Source: Hyphomicrobiales bacterium
GTDB lineage: Bacteria > Pseudomonadota > Alphaproteobacteria > Rhizobiales > JAJFHC01
NCBI GenBank assembly: GCA_021775835.1
Contig: JAJFHC010000315.1
Coordinates: 1 to 64,000, forward strand
DNA length: 64,000 nt
Direction: 5' to 3'
Part shown: in pieces, positions 34,129 through 42,084 of the stretch
Position numbering within the stretch: the first letter of the stretch is position 1
Layout: every line of letters begins with the position of its first letter
Position numbers and translations under genes: made by a program
Notes under the pieces: model-generated
Told to the model about the DNA's origin: nothing
Databases searched by the model: none
The model's input: the letters and a program-made list of their open reading frames with translations, nothing else

Positions 34129-34484
34129 GGACCTCGATAGATGGAGCCAGCCGTTGGGGTTTCCTTGACCTCCACCTCCGTCACTGGGATGCCGGTACGA
34201 AGACGCTTCCAGATCCACTCGGCGAGAATCTCACTGGTGGAGACCTCAAGGCCCGGGACATCGTTGATGAACTGGTGATCTAGGACGTTGTAGACGAGCG
34301 CCTCGAAGTGGTGCGAGATCATGGCATAGTCGATGACCATCCCAGTCGATGGCTCCACTTCACCCTCGACGGTGACACGGACGAGATAGCTATGGCCATG
34401 GACGTTCCGGCACTTGTGGCCCTCTGGTAAATGCGGAAGGCTATGGGCGGCCTCGAATCGGAACTCTTTGTAGACTCCGATCAT
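34125..34484 (-). CDS. queD: QueD, 6-carboxytetrahydropterin synthase
   Basis: 119 residues, the usual length. EFRFEAAHSLPHLPEGHKCR and NVHGHSYLVRV give the three zinc histidines and the Cys; EVEVKETPTAGSIYRG supplies the pterin-binding Glu. QueD acts second in the preQ0 pathway, after FolE. QueE, QueC and FolE are not visible in this window, so they may lie elsewhere or be supplied by the host. Coupled to RecT (ATGA overlap at 34481) and the DpdA-like gene. Confidence 0.88.
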   Translation of the reverse strand: MIGVYKEFRFEAAHSLPHLPEGHKCRNVHGHSYLVRVTVEGEVEPSTGMVIDYAMISHHFEALVYNVLDHQFINDVPGLEVSTSEILAEWIWKRLRTGIPVTEVEVKETPTAGSIYRGP

Positions 34485-35584
34485 TGGTTCCCCTTGGAGT
34501 CTTCGGCCTCTTCAGCGGCGATCTCATCGCGGCATTCCTTACAGGGCTCACCCTCCTTGTCGGTCTGGTTCTGGCCGCAGAAGTTGCACATCGTCCCCTT
34601 TGACTCGTCCGCCGGGTCGTCCTTCGGATCCTCCTTGCCCTTACCTTTGCCTTTGGACTTGCCCTTATCCTTGGCCGCACCCTTGAGTGAGTCGGCCATT
34701 TTCTCCGCCTGGGATGGCTGTGGAGTTGGCTCGTCCTTGGTTCTCTCGGCCTTACGTCCCTTGAGCTTCGAGGCTAGCTTGCTCTCCTCTTTGGGCGCTG
34801 GCAGTTCTTTTATCACCTGCTCGTCGATGTCGATGACTCGCTGAGTATCGATCGCGCTGCTCTCCGTGTCTATGTTGTCGACATCGATCGCCTTCCTGGC
34901 TACAGGTGACAGTGGTAGCTGGTTCGCGTGGCGCTTGATGATGAACTTCCTGGCCATCTGCTCTTCCCAGTTGTCCCACGCTGGCGACTTACCCTTCGCT
35001 GAGTTCTTCGCCTTGATTACATCGTCCCAGCCGGCCAACTCGTTCCCGTGGGTTCCATCCTCATATCGCACCCGTGAGTAGACTCCGATGGGATCACCGC
35101 GATCACCCATAGCGGGTCTGTGGAAGTTCTTCTCCTTGTCGTCTGGGTCCATGAAGTCCACCCCGAAGTCATCGTTCGCGTAGACAACTTGGGACCGGAT
35201 TCTATCTATCTCCCCAGACTGGGTGATTAGCTTCATGAGCCCGCGATAGCCCGGCTGAAACTGGGCGAGGTTGATGCCCATCTTCTTGTCCCAATACGGG
35301 ATGATGTACCCCTCGCTCATTGGTCCGGCTGGCTCCAGTCCGAGCTGGCCCGCGGTAATGAGCGCCAAGTAGAGGGACGGCCAGACTCGTGGGTCGTGGA
35401 ACTTCGGCTCCCGTGAGACGACCATAGTCCCAACTCGCACCAGGTCGAGGGCGGTGAGGCCAGAGCCTTCGACGCACCACTTGGCGAGTTTGTCGCTACG
35501 TGCGTTTAGGAACTCCGAGGCCAAGACGGCCGCCGGCTTGGGTTTCTTTTTCTCGATTGCTTGTGTCTCTGTCTTCTTCGCCAT
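34481..35584 (-). CDS. recT: RecT-family ssDNA annealing protein
   Basis: 367 residues. The N-terminal ~230 residues carry RecT landmarks: FLNARSDKLAKWC, WPSLYLALITAGQLGLEP, SEGYIIPYWDKKMGIN, FQPGYRGLMKLITQSGEI and ARKFIIKRHANQLPLS. A Lys/Gly-rich linker leads to a C-terminal CNFCGQN...CKECRD zinc knuckle, an unusual extra. It anneals strands resected by the YqaJ-type nuclease upstream. Confidence 0.85.
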   Translation of the reverse strand: MAKKTETQAIEKKKPKPAAVLASEFLNARSDKLAKWCVEGSGLTALDLVRVGTMVVSREPKFHDPRVWPSLYLALITAGQLGLEPAGPMSEGYIIPYWDKKMGINLAQFQPGYRGLMKLITQSGEIDRIRSQVVYANDDFGVDFMDPDDKEKNFHRPAMGDRGDPIGVYSRVRYEDGTHGNELAGWDDVIKAKNSAKGKSPAWDNWEEQMARKFIIKRHANQLPLSPVARKAIDVDNIDTESSAIDTQRVIDIDEQVIKELPAPKEESKLASKLKGRKAERTKDEPTPQPSQAEKMADSLKGAAKDKGKSKGKGKGKEDPKDDPADESKGTMCNFCGQNQTDKEGEPCKECRDEIAAEEAEDSKGNQ

Positions 35585-35592
35585 GATGTTTC

Positions 35593-35826
35593 CTATCGTA
35601 TTGTTCGTGCTTCCTCTTGGGTTACATAGATGAACTCACCCATATATCCGCCGCCGTTGTAGACATCCCGAGGTAGCACGAGGCATGGAAACCCCTTCGG
35701 CTCCGCGACATATCTCCAGTCGATGAGTGAGTCCGTGTTCCGGTCGAGCCATCCACGCAGCTTCACGAAGTCCCAGTACCCTTTCAGGATGAACCAGTCT
35801 CCGACCTTCTTGGGTTTTGCGCTCAT
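35593..35826 (-). CDS. 77-aa protein of unknown function
   Basis: Start at the ATG overlapping the exonuclease stop (ATGA). Compact aromatic-rich protein (DWFILKGYWDFVKLRGWLD, WRYVAEPKGFPCLVLPRDVY). Lies between exonuclease and RecT genes, so a recombination accessory role is possible. Confidence 0.55.
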   Translation of the reverse strand: MSAKPKKVGDWFILKGYWDFVKLRGWLDRNTDSLIDWRYVAEPKGFPCLVLPRDVYNGGGYMGEFIYVTQEEARTIR

Positions 35827-36863
35827 TTGACCCTGAAGTCTCTGATGGGCTCGCCGGTGAATTTGTCCTTCTCGCACTCAAACTCCAGATCCGTCATCCC
35901 AGCGATGTCTCGAAGGTGGGTCGCCAGCTTCCCATGGCTCACTGTTCCCTTCTGTCGCCGCTTCCAGGTGACGACGGGCTTCCTCCCTAATATCAGCCCT
36001 TGATGGGCCCCAATGGCTAGCTGGATCTCTTGCTGGGCCAGCTTCATCACGCCGTCGGCAGCTTTCTTGTCGGCGCGAGCCGACTTGTAGGTCGCGATGT
36101 GCTTGGCGCACTCGGCCGGCATCTCCACCATGTCCGCGGTGTGGAGCTTGAAGCGAGCGGCTAAGTACTTGTCGAATCCCTTGGTCCCGTCTGGCTCGGG
36201 CTCCACCCCATCCTTGATCCGCTTCCAGAACAACTCGCCCTCCTCGAGCAGGTAATCCTCGACCTGTTGGTCGTGCGGGATGTGGAAGACCCGATAGAGG
36301 TGGGTGTCAATAAGGGCCGAGAGGTCGGCGTGCTTGCACCCAGTGAGCGCCATATAGGTCGCGACCTGGATCCGCTTGTCATCCGGGACCTCCATCTGGT
36401 GGAGGTCGTACTCCTTGGCCCCCATGAATCCGTGGCTCTTGCCCTCCCAAATCTTCTGGAGGTCCTTGATGATAATCTCCTTCCCGGTTTCTGCATTGAG
36501 AACCCGGGCGGTCATTCCGTCCTGAATCTGAAGGTCTTCGTAATTGAAGACCAAGCGGTCCGGTGTACCCATGAGCCAGTCGATGTCCGGGTGTCTGAAG
36601 GTGTCGGGCTCGACGAGTTTACAGCCGGTCTCGGCCGCGTACCGGTCGGCGAGTATTGGCTCCAGGATGTGTCCCCACTCCGTACGCTCGTTGCCTAGGA
36701 ATGGCGCCGGCGGCTCCATCTTGATGGGGAGCCCCATCGCGTGCCGCTTCTCCAAGTACACATCAATCGGGGATCGGAAGTTTGATTCCCCGCATATTGC
36801 GACCATATCGGTCCCGCCGAGTCCGGTGGCCCGGATGGCTAGCTGCTGTTCACTCAACGCCAT
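35823..36863 (-). CDS. YqaJ-type viral exonuclease
   Basis: 346 residues. LGGTDMVAICGESNFRSPID, WGHILEPILADRYAAETG and DWLMGTPDRLV match YqaJ/lambda-Exo nucleases (PD-(D/E)XK core), with EGKSHGFMGAKEYD giving the E-x-K. It resects dsDNA to feed RecT. First gene of the leftward recombination/modification operon, with GAAGGAAGAG ahead of its ATG and a promoter candidate at 36909-36936. Confidence 0.85.
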   Translation of the reverse strand: MALSEQQLAIRATGLGGTDMVAICGESNFRSPIDVYLEKRHAMGLPIKMEPPAPFLGNERTEWGHILEPILADRYAAETGCKLVEPDTFRHPDIDWLMGTPDRLVFNYEDLQIQDGMTARVLNAETGKEIIIKDLQKIWEGKSHGFMGAKEYDLHQMEVPDDKRIQVATYMALTGCKHADLSALIDTHLYRVFHIPHDQQVEDYLLEEGELFWKRIKDGVEPEPDGTKGFDKYLAARFKLHTADMVEMPAECAKHIATYKSARADKKAADGVMKLAQQEIQLAIGAHQGLILGRKPVVTWKRRQKGTVSHGKLATHLRDIAGMTDLEFECEKDKFTGEPIRDFRVK

Positions 36864-36901
36864 GAGTTCTCTTCCTTCTTCAGTTGTGTTTTACTCTTTT
36901 C

Positions 36902-36936
36902 ATGGAATACCATAACTGCATGTCCGTAAAAATCAA
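36902..36936 (-). promoter_or_regulatory. Leftward promoter overlapping a palindrome
   Basis: On the - strand, TTGATT (36936-36931) and TATGGT (36914-36909) are separated by 16 bp. The -10 overlaps ATGGAATACCAT (36902-36913), a dyad with 4-bp arms. This would drive the exonuclease/RecT/QueD operon and could be repressed by the divergent HTH protein. Based on consensus resemblance only. Confidence 0.45.
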
Positions 36937-37195
36937 AGACCAAACCACGAAGAAGATCTGCGGTCGGCCTCGTTCGAAGCCAAAAACCGAATTTGGTAGG
37001 TGGTATACTCGGAGCGGACTCAGCCCCGATGAGATAAAAGATGAGGTCGAGGTGAGCAGGAGCTACGTCTATGAGCTGATCCGTGGACAGCGGGTGCCTA
37101 GCCTTCAGAACGCGATCAAGCTAATTGACTTGAGCCGACGGATCAGCGGCAAGGTTCTAAAACCCGAGGATTTCCTGCCGGACGATCCCGGCTAG
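36902..37195 (+). CDS. HTH transcriptional regulator
   Basis: 97 residues if started at ATG 36902, 91 if at 36920; neither has a good Shine-Dalgarno site. Residues ~35-80 form an XRE/Cro-like helix-turn-helix (GLSPDEIKDEVEVSRSYVYELIRG, then PSLQNAIKLIDLSRRI). Placed between divergent recombination and replication operons, like a Cro or early repressor. Likely binds the ATGGAATACCAT dyad or the long inverted repeat downstream. Confidence 0.65.
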   Translation: MEYHNCMSVKIKDQTTKKICGRPRSKPKTEFGRWYTRSGLSPDEIKDEVEVSRSYVYELIRGQRVPSLQNAIKLIDLSRRISGKVLKPEDFLPDDPG

Positions 37196-37251
37196 GAAAA
37201 AAATTCAGCCAAGTTCTTGCCAAAATATCCCATGATGGCGTAAGTCTGGTC

Positions 37252-37339
37252 TTGGAACATGACTGCGAACGCAGACAGAACTCTTTTTTCAGGCGTGGCC
37301 TGCCCTCTATTGACCTGCTTCGCAGTAGTCATGTTCCAA
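37252..37339. repeat. Long inverted repeat upstream of the replication operon
   Basis: Perfect 13-bp arms TTGGAACATGACT (37252-37264) and AGTCATGTTCCAA (37327-37339). The symmetry continues inward imperfectly (GCGAACGCAG against CTGCTTCGC). The 62-bp centre contains a T6 run, a CAGGC/GCCTG mini-hairpin and a TTGACC (37310) that could serve as a -35. It could be a repressor operator, a hairpin or part of the origin. It fills the 178-bp gap between the HTH gene and the initiator gene. Confidence 0.65.
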
Positions 37340-37373
37340 AGAGGGTGGGCCGTTCCTGTTTTGGAGTTCTACG

Positions 37374-38306
37374 GTGGTCGCCGACGGCTTCGTTGACGAG
37401 GGATTCATCGTCCTCTATCGAGCCATGATGGAATCGTGGCTCTGGAGGCTCAGTCCCAGTGACTTCAAGATTGCGGTGGCCTGCATATTCCTGGCTAACT
37501 GGGAAGACCGGAAATGGTTCGACGGCAAGAAGCTCATGACGATCCCGCGTGGGAGCTTTGTTTCCTCCACCGAGAAGCTCGCCAAGAAGTGCGGCAAGGG
37601 CATCACCCGGAAGATGATACGCGGAGCTTTGTCTAGACTTGAGGTCGCGGAATTCCTGATTTTGGGCACAAGAAAGGGCCAGGCTTACACGGTCGTAACC
37701 ATCGTGAACTATGAGGAATACCAGAAGGTGCGTCGTAAGATGGGCCAGGATGAGGGCCAGGCGAGGGCCAAGCAAGGGCCAGGCGAGGGCCACAACATAA
37801 CCATTAAACCATTTAACCAAGATTCTATGTCCGAGGTTTCACCGTCGGACGGGGATGGGAAGAAGAAGAAACCCAAGACTCCTCCCCCGGACTTGGCCCT
37901 AAGGTGCGCGGACTACCTCAGGAAGAGGATTCTCGACAAGGACCCTGACCACCGACTCTCTCACACCTTCACGGATTCCCAGCGAGAGAACTGGGCTCGG
38001 GCCCTCGACCTGCTCAACCGCAAGGACGGGAAGAGTTGGCAGGAGATCGGCAAGGTGATCGACTGGCTCCACGACGCCCCGAACACTTTCGTGGTTCTCA
38101 GCGCTAGCTCTCTGCGCGAGAAGTTTGAGAACGTCCGCGCCGCCGTTAAGGCCAGCAAGGGACCGGAGTACATCAACGGGCAGCGAAAGCTCCCACCGCC
38201 TAAGCCCCCACCACCTCAGCCGGCCCGGCCCGGGGAGACCCGTGAGCAGTGGGAGGCCAGGATGACCAGAGAACGAGAAGAGAAGGAACGAGAAGAGAAT
38301 GAATAG
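37374..38306 (+). CDS. O-like/DnaD-like replication initiator
   Basis: 310 residues, GTG start with GGAG eight bases upstream. The N-terminal ~125 residues resemble phage replisome organisers (SWLWRLSPSDFKIAVACIFL, IPRGSFVSSTEKLAKKCG, YTVVTIVNYEEYQ), a winged-helix origin-binding domain. A Gln/Gly linker encoded by iterons follows, then a DnaD-like helical part (WQEIGKVIDWLHDAP) and a Pro/Glu-rich end. It would bind the origin and load the DnaB helicase encoded next. Confidence 0.7.
   Translation: MVADGFVDEGFIVLYRAMMESWLWRLSPSDFKIAVACIFLANWEDRKWFDGKKLMTIPRGSFVSSTEKLAKKCGKGITRKMIRGALSRLEVAEFLILGTRKGQAYTVVTIVNYEEYQKVRRKMGQDEGQARAKQGPGEGHNITIKPFNQDSMSEVSPSDGDGKKKKPKTPPPDLALRCADYLRKRILDKDPDHRLSHTFTDSQRENWARALDLLNRKDGKSWQEIGKVIDWLHDAPNTFVVLSASSLREKFENVRAAVKASKGPEYINGQRKLPPPKPPPPQPARPGETREQWEARMTREREEKEREENE
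37676..37830 (+). repeat. GGGCCA iterons plus AT-rich tract: candidate origin
   Basis: GGGCCA occurs at 37742, 37754, 37765, 37776 and 37787, spaced 12, 11, 11 and 11 bp, about one helical turn. Another copy at 37676 lies 66 bp before the first. The array is followed at once by an AT-rich stretch (37793-37830) with ACCATTAA/ACCATTTAA direct repeats. Iterons inside the initiator gene next to an AT-rich unwinding region is the lambda O/ori plan. Confidence 0.6.
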
Positions 38307-39591
38307 AATGAATAGAACCATCCACACCGTCGACCGATTAGCCGCCAATGAGGCGGAGGCAGCAATCATTGGGGCCGTCCTTCTGGACTCCTCGATCCTT
38401 GGTTGGCTCACCCTAAGCGAAGAGCACTTCGCGTTCCCGATGCACCTAACGATCTACCGGGCGATGATGAAGCTCTACCTCTCCGATACGCCCATCGATG
38501 AAGTGACTCTCTGGGACCAGCTCGAAGCGAACGCGGGCGCCAGCGGCGTGAACTTGGCGGACATCTCACGGCTGGCGGTTCGGGTGCCGACAGCAGACAA
38601 CGCCGAATACTGGGCGGACATCCTCGAGGAGCATCGCCGGCTCCGAGTTCTCCAGAGATCGGTAGCCGAGGCGACCAAGAGGCTCAGCGGCTCAGGCACC
38701 GGCAACTCGGGGGAGATCCAGGACGAGCTTCTCTCCGACCTCGCCGAACTGGCGGCCAGCGGCAAGAGCGCCGAGATCACCATGGAGGAAGCGGCGGATG
38801 AAGAACTGGCTCGCCTTGAAGCTCAATGGGCAGGCGGCGGAGCAATCGCCAGAACCAAGACTGGCATCCATGCCCTCGACCTCTACACCGGCGGGGTTCC
38901 GATCGGAGTCCTCTCGGCGCTCGGCGCTCGCCCAGGCGTCGGCAAGTCCACCATGCTTTGGAACATCTGCTACAACCTCGCCCACCGTGGGGAGGATGTC
39001 CTAGTCCTAACCAACGAGGACCGCCCCAACGTGAGCGCCCGCCTGGGTATCGCCAACGAGACTGGCATCGAGAGGATCCGGCTCTTGACCGGCGAGAAGA
39101 TTACTGAGGAAGAGAAGCACAGGATCCGCGAGTCGGTTGAGTCGATGAGGGCTGCCAATAGCCGGTACCACACCCTCCGGATCCACGGAAAGAAGATGAA
39201 GGAGATCTGCCGAGAGGCGACCGCTCTCATCCGCCGGTACGGGATCAAGTTCGCCGCCCTCGACTACATCCAGAACGTCCAACAACCAGAGGCCGGGCTC
39301 TCCAGGACCTACGGAATCGAGGCCAACCTCACCGACCTCGAAGCCATGGTCGCCTACGAGGATATCTCGTTCCCGATCGTCGGGCAGATTAAACGTATCG
39401 AAGACACTCGACGCGCCCAGATGGATGACTTTAAGGACTCGGGCTCCATCGAACAGAAGTGCAAGCTGATGATGATTCTCAGCGACGGCGAGAACCAGAC
39501 GATGGACATCGATGTGGTGAAGAACTCCGAGGGCCGCATGGGCGGGACCGTCTCGGTCAACGTCGACAAAGGACTGGGGCGCATCTTCTGA
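38299..39591 (+). CDS. DnaB-like replicative helicase
   Basis: 430 residues. N-terminal DnaB domain (EAEAAIIGAVLLDSSILGWL), linker, then a RecA-like motor with Walker A GARPGVGKSTMLWNI (~212-226), IKFAALDYIQNVQQ (Walker B), FPIVGQIKR and DSGSIEQKCKLMMIL. It unwinds DNA 5'-3' at the fork. It overlaps the initiator gene by 8 bp, consistent with a loader/helicase pair. Confidence 0.88.
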   Translation: MNRMNRTIHTVDRLAANEAEAAIIGAVLLDSSILGWLTLSEEHFAFPMHLTIYRAMMKLYLSDTPIDEVTLWDQLEANAGASGVNLADISRLAVRVPTADNAEYWADILEEHRRLRVLQRSVAEATKRLSGSGTGNSGEIQDELLSDLAELAASGKSAEITMEEAADEELARLEAQWAGGGAIARTKTGIHALDLYTGGVPIGVLSALGARPGVGKSTMLWNICYNLAHRGEDVLVLTNEDRPNVSARLGIANETGIERIRLLTGEKITEEEKHRIRESVESMRAANSRYHTLRIHGKKMKEICREATALIRRYGIKFAALDYIQNVQQPEAGLSRTYGIEANLTDLEAMVAYEDISFPIVGQIKRIEDTRRAQMDDFKDSGSIEQKCKLMMILSDGENQTMDIDVVKNSEGRMGGTVSVNVDKGLGRIF

Positions 39592-40178
39592 TGGCAGGCA
39601 AGGGAGAATTCTCGGCGCTTGAGCCGGACTACGGAACGCCGGACGACTACGCCGAGTCCTGCCGCGTTGTGTTCGGTGGAGCGATAGACCTCGACCCTTG
39701 CACGTCCGAGCTGTTCAACACGGTCATCAAAGCAAGGAACATCTTCACCAGGGAGAACAGCGCCCTGGCACCTGGTCGCATCTGGCTCGGCAACGCCTTG
39801 GTGAATGCTCCGGGCGAGGGGCATGGCTCAATGGTCAAGCGCTTTTGGGAGAAGCTCATCGAGCAATACCTCCTCGGCAATGTCACCGCGGCGATTTGGA
39901 TTGGTTTCAACATCAACCAACTCCAGACGCTACAACGAGCGAAGGTCGACGCCCACCCGTTGCACTTCCCGATATGCATCCCAACCGGCCGGATGGAATT
40001 CTCCACGACCTCGAAGGACCATCAGGTACAGCTTTTCGGTGAACCAGAGAGGGAGCTAATTCCAGCGACCGATCCAGGACACCCCAACTTCATCGGCCTC
40101 CTGCCAGACCGCTCCAAGCCCTGGCAGGTTGACCTGTTCTATCGAGAGTTCTCGAAGTACGGGGCGGTGAAAATCTAA
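39591..40178 (+). CDS. Phage Dam-like adenine methyltransferase (atypical motif IV)
   Basis: 195 residues from the ATG overlapping the helicase stop (TGATG). Resembles small phage N6-adenine methyltransferases: PDYGTPDDYAESCRVVFGG and IDLDPCTSELFN near the start, and PLHFPICIPTGRMEF later. The catalytic DPPY/NPPY position reads VNAPGEG, so activity is uncertain. The middle helix IWIGFNINQLQTLQ is typical of a related subfamily. Confidence 0.65.
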   Translation: MAGKGEFSALEPDYGTPDDYAESCRVVFGGAIDLDPCTSELFNTVIKARNIFTRENSALAPGRIWLGNALVNAPGEGHGSMVKRFWEKLIEQYLLGNVTAAIWIGFNINQLQTLQRAKVDAHPLHFPICIPTGRMEFSTTSKDHQVQLFGEPERELIPATDPGHPNFIGLLPDRSKPWQVDLFYREFSKYGAVKI

Positions 40179-40197
40179 CCAAAGAAAGAACAAGGAA

Positions 40198-40527
40198 ATG
40201 GCAAAAGGACAAGGACAAATACCAGGAACAGAGTTACCGGAGATCCCAGAACTCGAAGAATCCGCCGAGGCTTACCGCATCATTCGGAATCAGCGGCAAG
40301 AGTTTAGCATTAAGGAGAAGGAGCAGCTCGACCATATGGAGGCAACGTTCGATCGGATTGTCATGAATGGAGACATAACGGTCCCACCCGATATGAAGGA
40401 CGGAGAGACGCGGGTTCTCCACCGGTACCAGGACGGCGAGGGGAACATCCAGGACGTTAAGTACACGAAGCAAAAGTCGAAACTGAAGGTCAATAAGTCC
40501 CCGACGAGTGACGGAGAGGGCGAGTGA
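40198..40527 (+). CDS. 109-aa charged protein of unknown function
   Basis: Pro/Glu-rich start (PGTELPEIPELEESA), a helical centre (EFSIKEKEQLDHMEATFDRI) and a basic end. AAGGAA six bases upstream. Its stop overlaps the RusA GTG start (GTGA). No family recognised. Confidence 0.55.
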   Translation: MAKGQGQIPGTELPEIPELEESAEAYRIIRNQRQEFSIKEKEQLDHMEATFDRIVMNGDITVPPDMKDGETRVLHRYQDGEGNIQDVKYTKQKSKLKVNKSPTSDGEGE

Positions 40528-41144
40528 TCTCGTTCTTCGTTCACGGGAAGGCGGTCCCTAAAGGCTCAGCGCGAGCGATGCAGGGACCGCCTCGCGGCCC
40601 GGCTTGTGGCAAGTGTGGCCTACGGAAGCGCGGGTACCCTTATGTCATCAACGCCAACGATAAGACGAAGTCGTGGGAGAAGTCTATCCGCGGCGCGGCG
40701 CGAGTCGCGATGATGAAGGCGGAGAAGATCAATGGCGCGGTGAAGGCCGAGCTTGTGTTTTTCATGGAGCGTCCCAAGGACCACCACGTCGCCAACGATC
40801 GAAGTCGTCCGCTCAAGAAGAAGCACCAGGATACAATTCTCCACACTAAAAAACCGGACGTTGACAAGTTGTCCCGCGCTGTCTTGGATGCACTCACAGA
40901 TATTTGCTTTGGTGACGACTCCACGGTCTATCGGATGCCGGCGGTCAAATACTGGGGACCAAGGCCAGGGGCCTACCTCGTACTCACGAAGAAAGAAGTG
41001 ACTGATGATGTTCGAGGACTTTACGAGGAAGACCTTCTGCGGTCGGGTTGTGGGGGCGAGTTGGTACAAGAATCTAGGTCGAGTGTTCATCAGCCTGAAT
41101 TGTTCAAAGACGGGTGCGAAGAACCGAAAGCTGGCGGAAAGTGA
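40524..41144 (+). CDS. rusA: RusA-like Holliday junction resolvase
   Basis: 206 residues, GTG start. FFVHGKAVPKGSARAM and KPDVDKLSRAVLDALTDICFGDD hold the aspartates of the RusA active site. A CGKCG insert near residue 32 is unusual. Resolves branched DNA before packaging. The C-terminal ~45 residues overlap the next gene in another frame and are probably a loose tail. Confidence 0.85.
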   Translation: MISFFVHGKAVPKGSARAMQGPPRGPACGKCGLRKRGYPYVINANDKTKSWEKSIRGAARVAMMKAEKINGAVKAELVFFMERPKDHHVANDRSRPLKKKHQDTILHTKKPDVDKLSRAVLDALTDICFGDDSTVYRMPAVKYWGPRPGAYLVLTKKEVTDDVRGLYEEDLLRSGCGGELVQESRSSVHQPELFKDGCEEPKAGGK

Positions 41145-41256
41145 AGCCCGCCGCCAATGCGAGTCTCATGGGCTTCCGTCGGACTGGAAGCTCTTAGGAG
41201 TTAGGAAGACCAGGCAGCACCCAAATCTCTGCCTGGTGATTGGAGAAGTGAAATGA
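41005..41256 (+). CDS. 83-aa protein overlapping the RusA 3' end
   Basis: ATG with AAGAAAG upstream. The first 46 codons overlap RusA in another frame. The product looks folded throughout (GRVVGASWYKNLGRVFISLN, WKLLGVRKTRQHPNLCLVIG). ATGA junction into the next gene. Unknown function. Confidence 0.55.
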   Translation: MMFEDFTRKTFCGRVVGASWYKNLGRVFISLNCSKTGAKNRKLAESEARRQCESHGLPSDWKLLGVRKTRQHPNLCLVIGEVK

Positions 41257-41483
41257 CGAAGAACTCAAAAGGAGAATGCAAGAAATGCGGAGAGCCGATT
41301 CTCTGGGTCCAGATGCCCAAGACGAATGATGGCAAGAAGCAAGAGTGGATCCCGGTTGACCCTCAGCCGATGAGGACAATCACCATCAAGCCACACCCAA
41401 GCGGAGATGGTCGCAACGTCGGCGAGTTCGTTGTTTGTCACCGTGCCCACTTCGCAACATGCAGCAAAAAGGAAGACCAATGA
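41253..41483 (+). CDS. 76-aa zinc-ribbon protein
   Basis: CKKCGEPILWVQMP opens a phage zinc-ribbon type that continues with a KKQEWIPVDPQP stretch and later CHRAHFATC. Such proteins are common small phage ORFs of unknown role. Coupled by ATGA overlaps on both sides. Confidence 0.6.
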   Translation: MTKNSKGECKKCGEPILWVQMPKTNDGKKQEWIPVDPQPMRTITIKPHPSGDGRNVGEFVVCHRAHFATCSKKEDQ

Positions 41484-41617
41484 TCCGATGCCCTCTCACC
41501 AACAAGGAGTGCGACAGCGAGGACTGCACCGTCCAAATGCTTGGCCCCCTCCCAATCTTTGATTGCCGCCTCTCAAGGCCAAAAGACATGAAGACGCCTG
41601 AGAAGGGTAAGGCGTAA
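41480..41617 (+). CDS. 45-aa Cys-rich microprotein
   Basis: Start at the ATG inside the previous stop. Four cysteines (RCPLTNKECDSEDCTVQ...FDCRL). GTG of the nuclease gene begins two bases after its stop. Function unknown. Confidence 0.5.
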   Translation: MIRCPLTNKECDSEDCTVQMLGPLPIFDCRLSRPKDMKTPEKGKA

Positions 41618-41619
41618 CG

Positions 41620-42084
41620 GTGATCGCCGAGACCATACTGAAGCTCCTCAAGGAGAGGCACGCTGTCGACCACGTCTATGTCGAAGAACTTCGCGGTGGC
41701 TCAGGATACGGCGGAGACAACGAGCGCCGCATGGACGCTTGGGCTATGCACCACCACCCATCGAAGGGGAACAAGCGAACGGCCTACGAGGTTAAAGTCT
41801 CGCGGTCCGACTTCCTCAGGGACATCAAGGACCCGCTGAAGCATCGTCCGGCGCTGAGGTTCTCCAACGAGTTCTTCTTCGTGGCTCCAGCAGGGATGAT
41901 CAAGGCTGAGGAGTTGCCCCTCTATGCTGGGCTGATGGAGGTCAAGGAGACGAAGAGCCCAACGTGTCCGCTCAGGCTATGGCCAAGCATCAAGCCCCCA
42001 TGGCGCGACACGATTCCACCGAACTGGCGCTTCGTTGTGAGCTTGGTGAGGTCGGTGCAGAAACAGGAAAGGACGAGACAGTGA
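41620..42084 (+). CDS. PD-(D/E)XK-like nuclease (MmcB-like)
   Basis: 154 residues, GTG start. RRMDAWAMHHHPSKGNKRTAYEVKVSRSDF gives a D...E-x-K arrangement typical of restriction-endonuclease-fold proteins, and FSNEFFFVAPAGMIKAEELP follows. Related phage proteins are annotated MmcB-like. It is coupled by GTGA to the HerA-like ATPase, suggesting a nuclease/translocase pair. Confidence 0.6.
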   Translation: MIAETILKLLKERHAVDHVYVEELRGGSGYGGDNERRMDAWAMHHHPSKGNKRTAYEVKVSRSDFLRDIKDPLKHRPALRFSNEFFFVAPAGMIKAEELPLYAGLMEVKETKSPTCPLRLWPSIKPPWRDTIPPNWRFVVSLVRSVQKQERTRQ

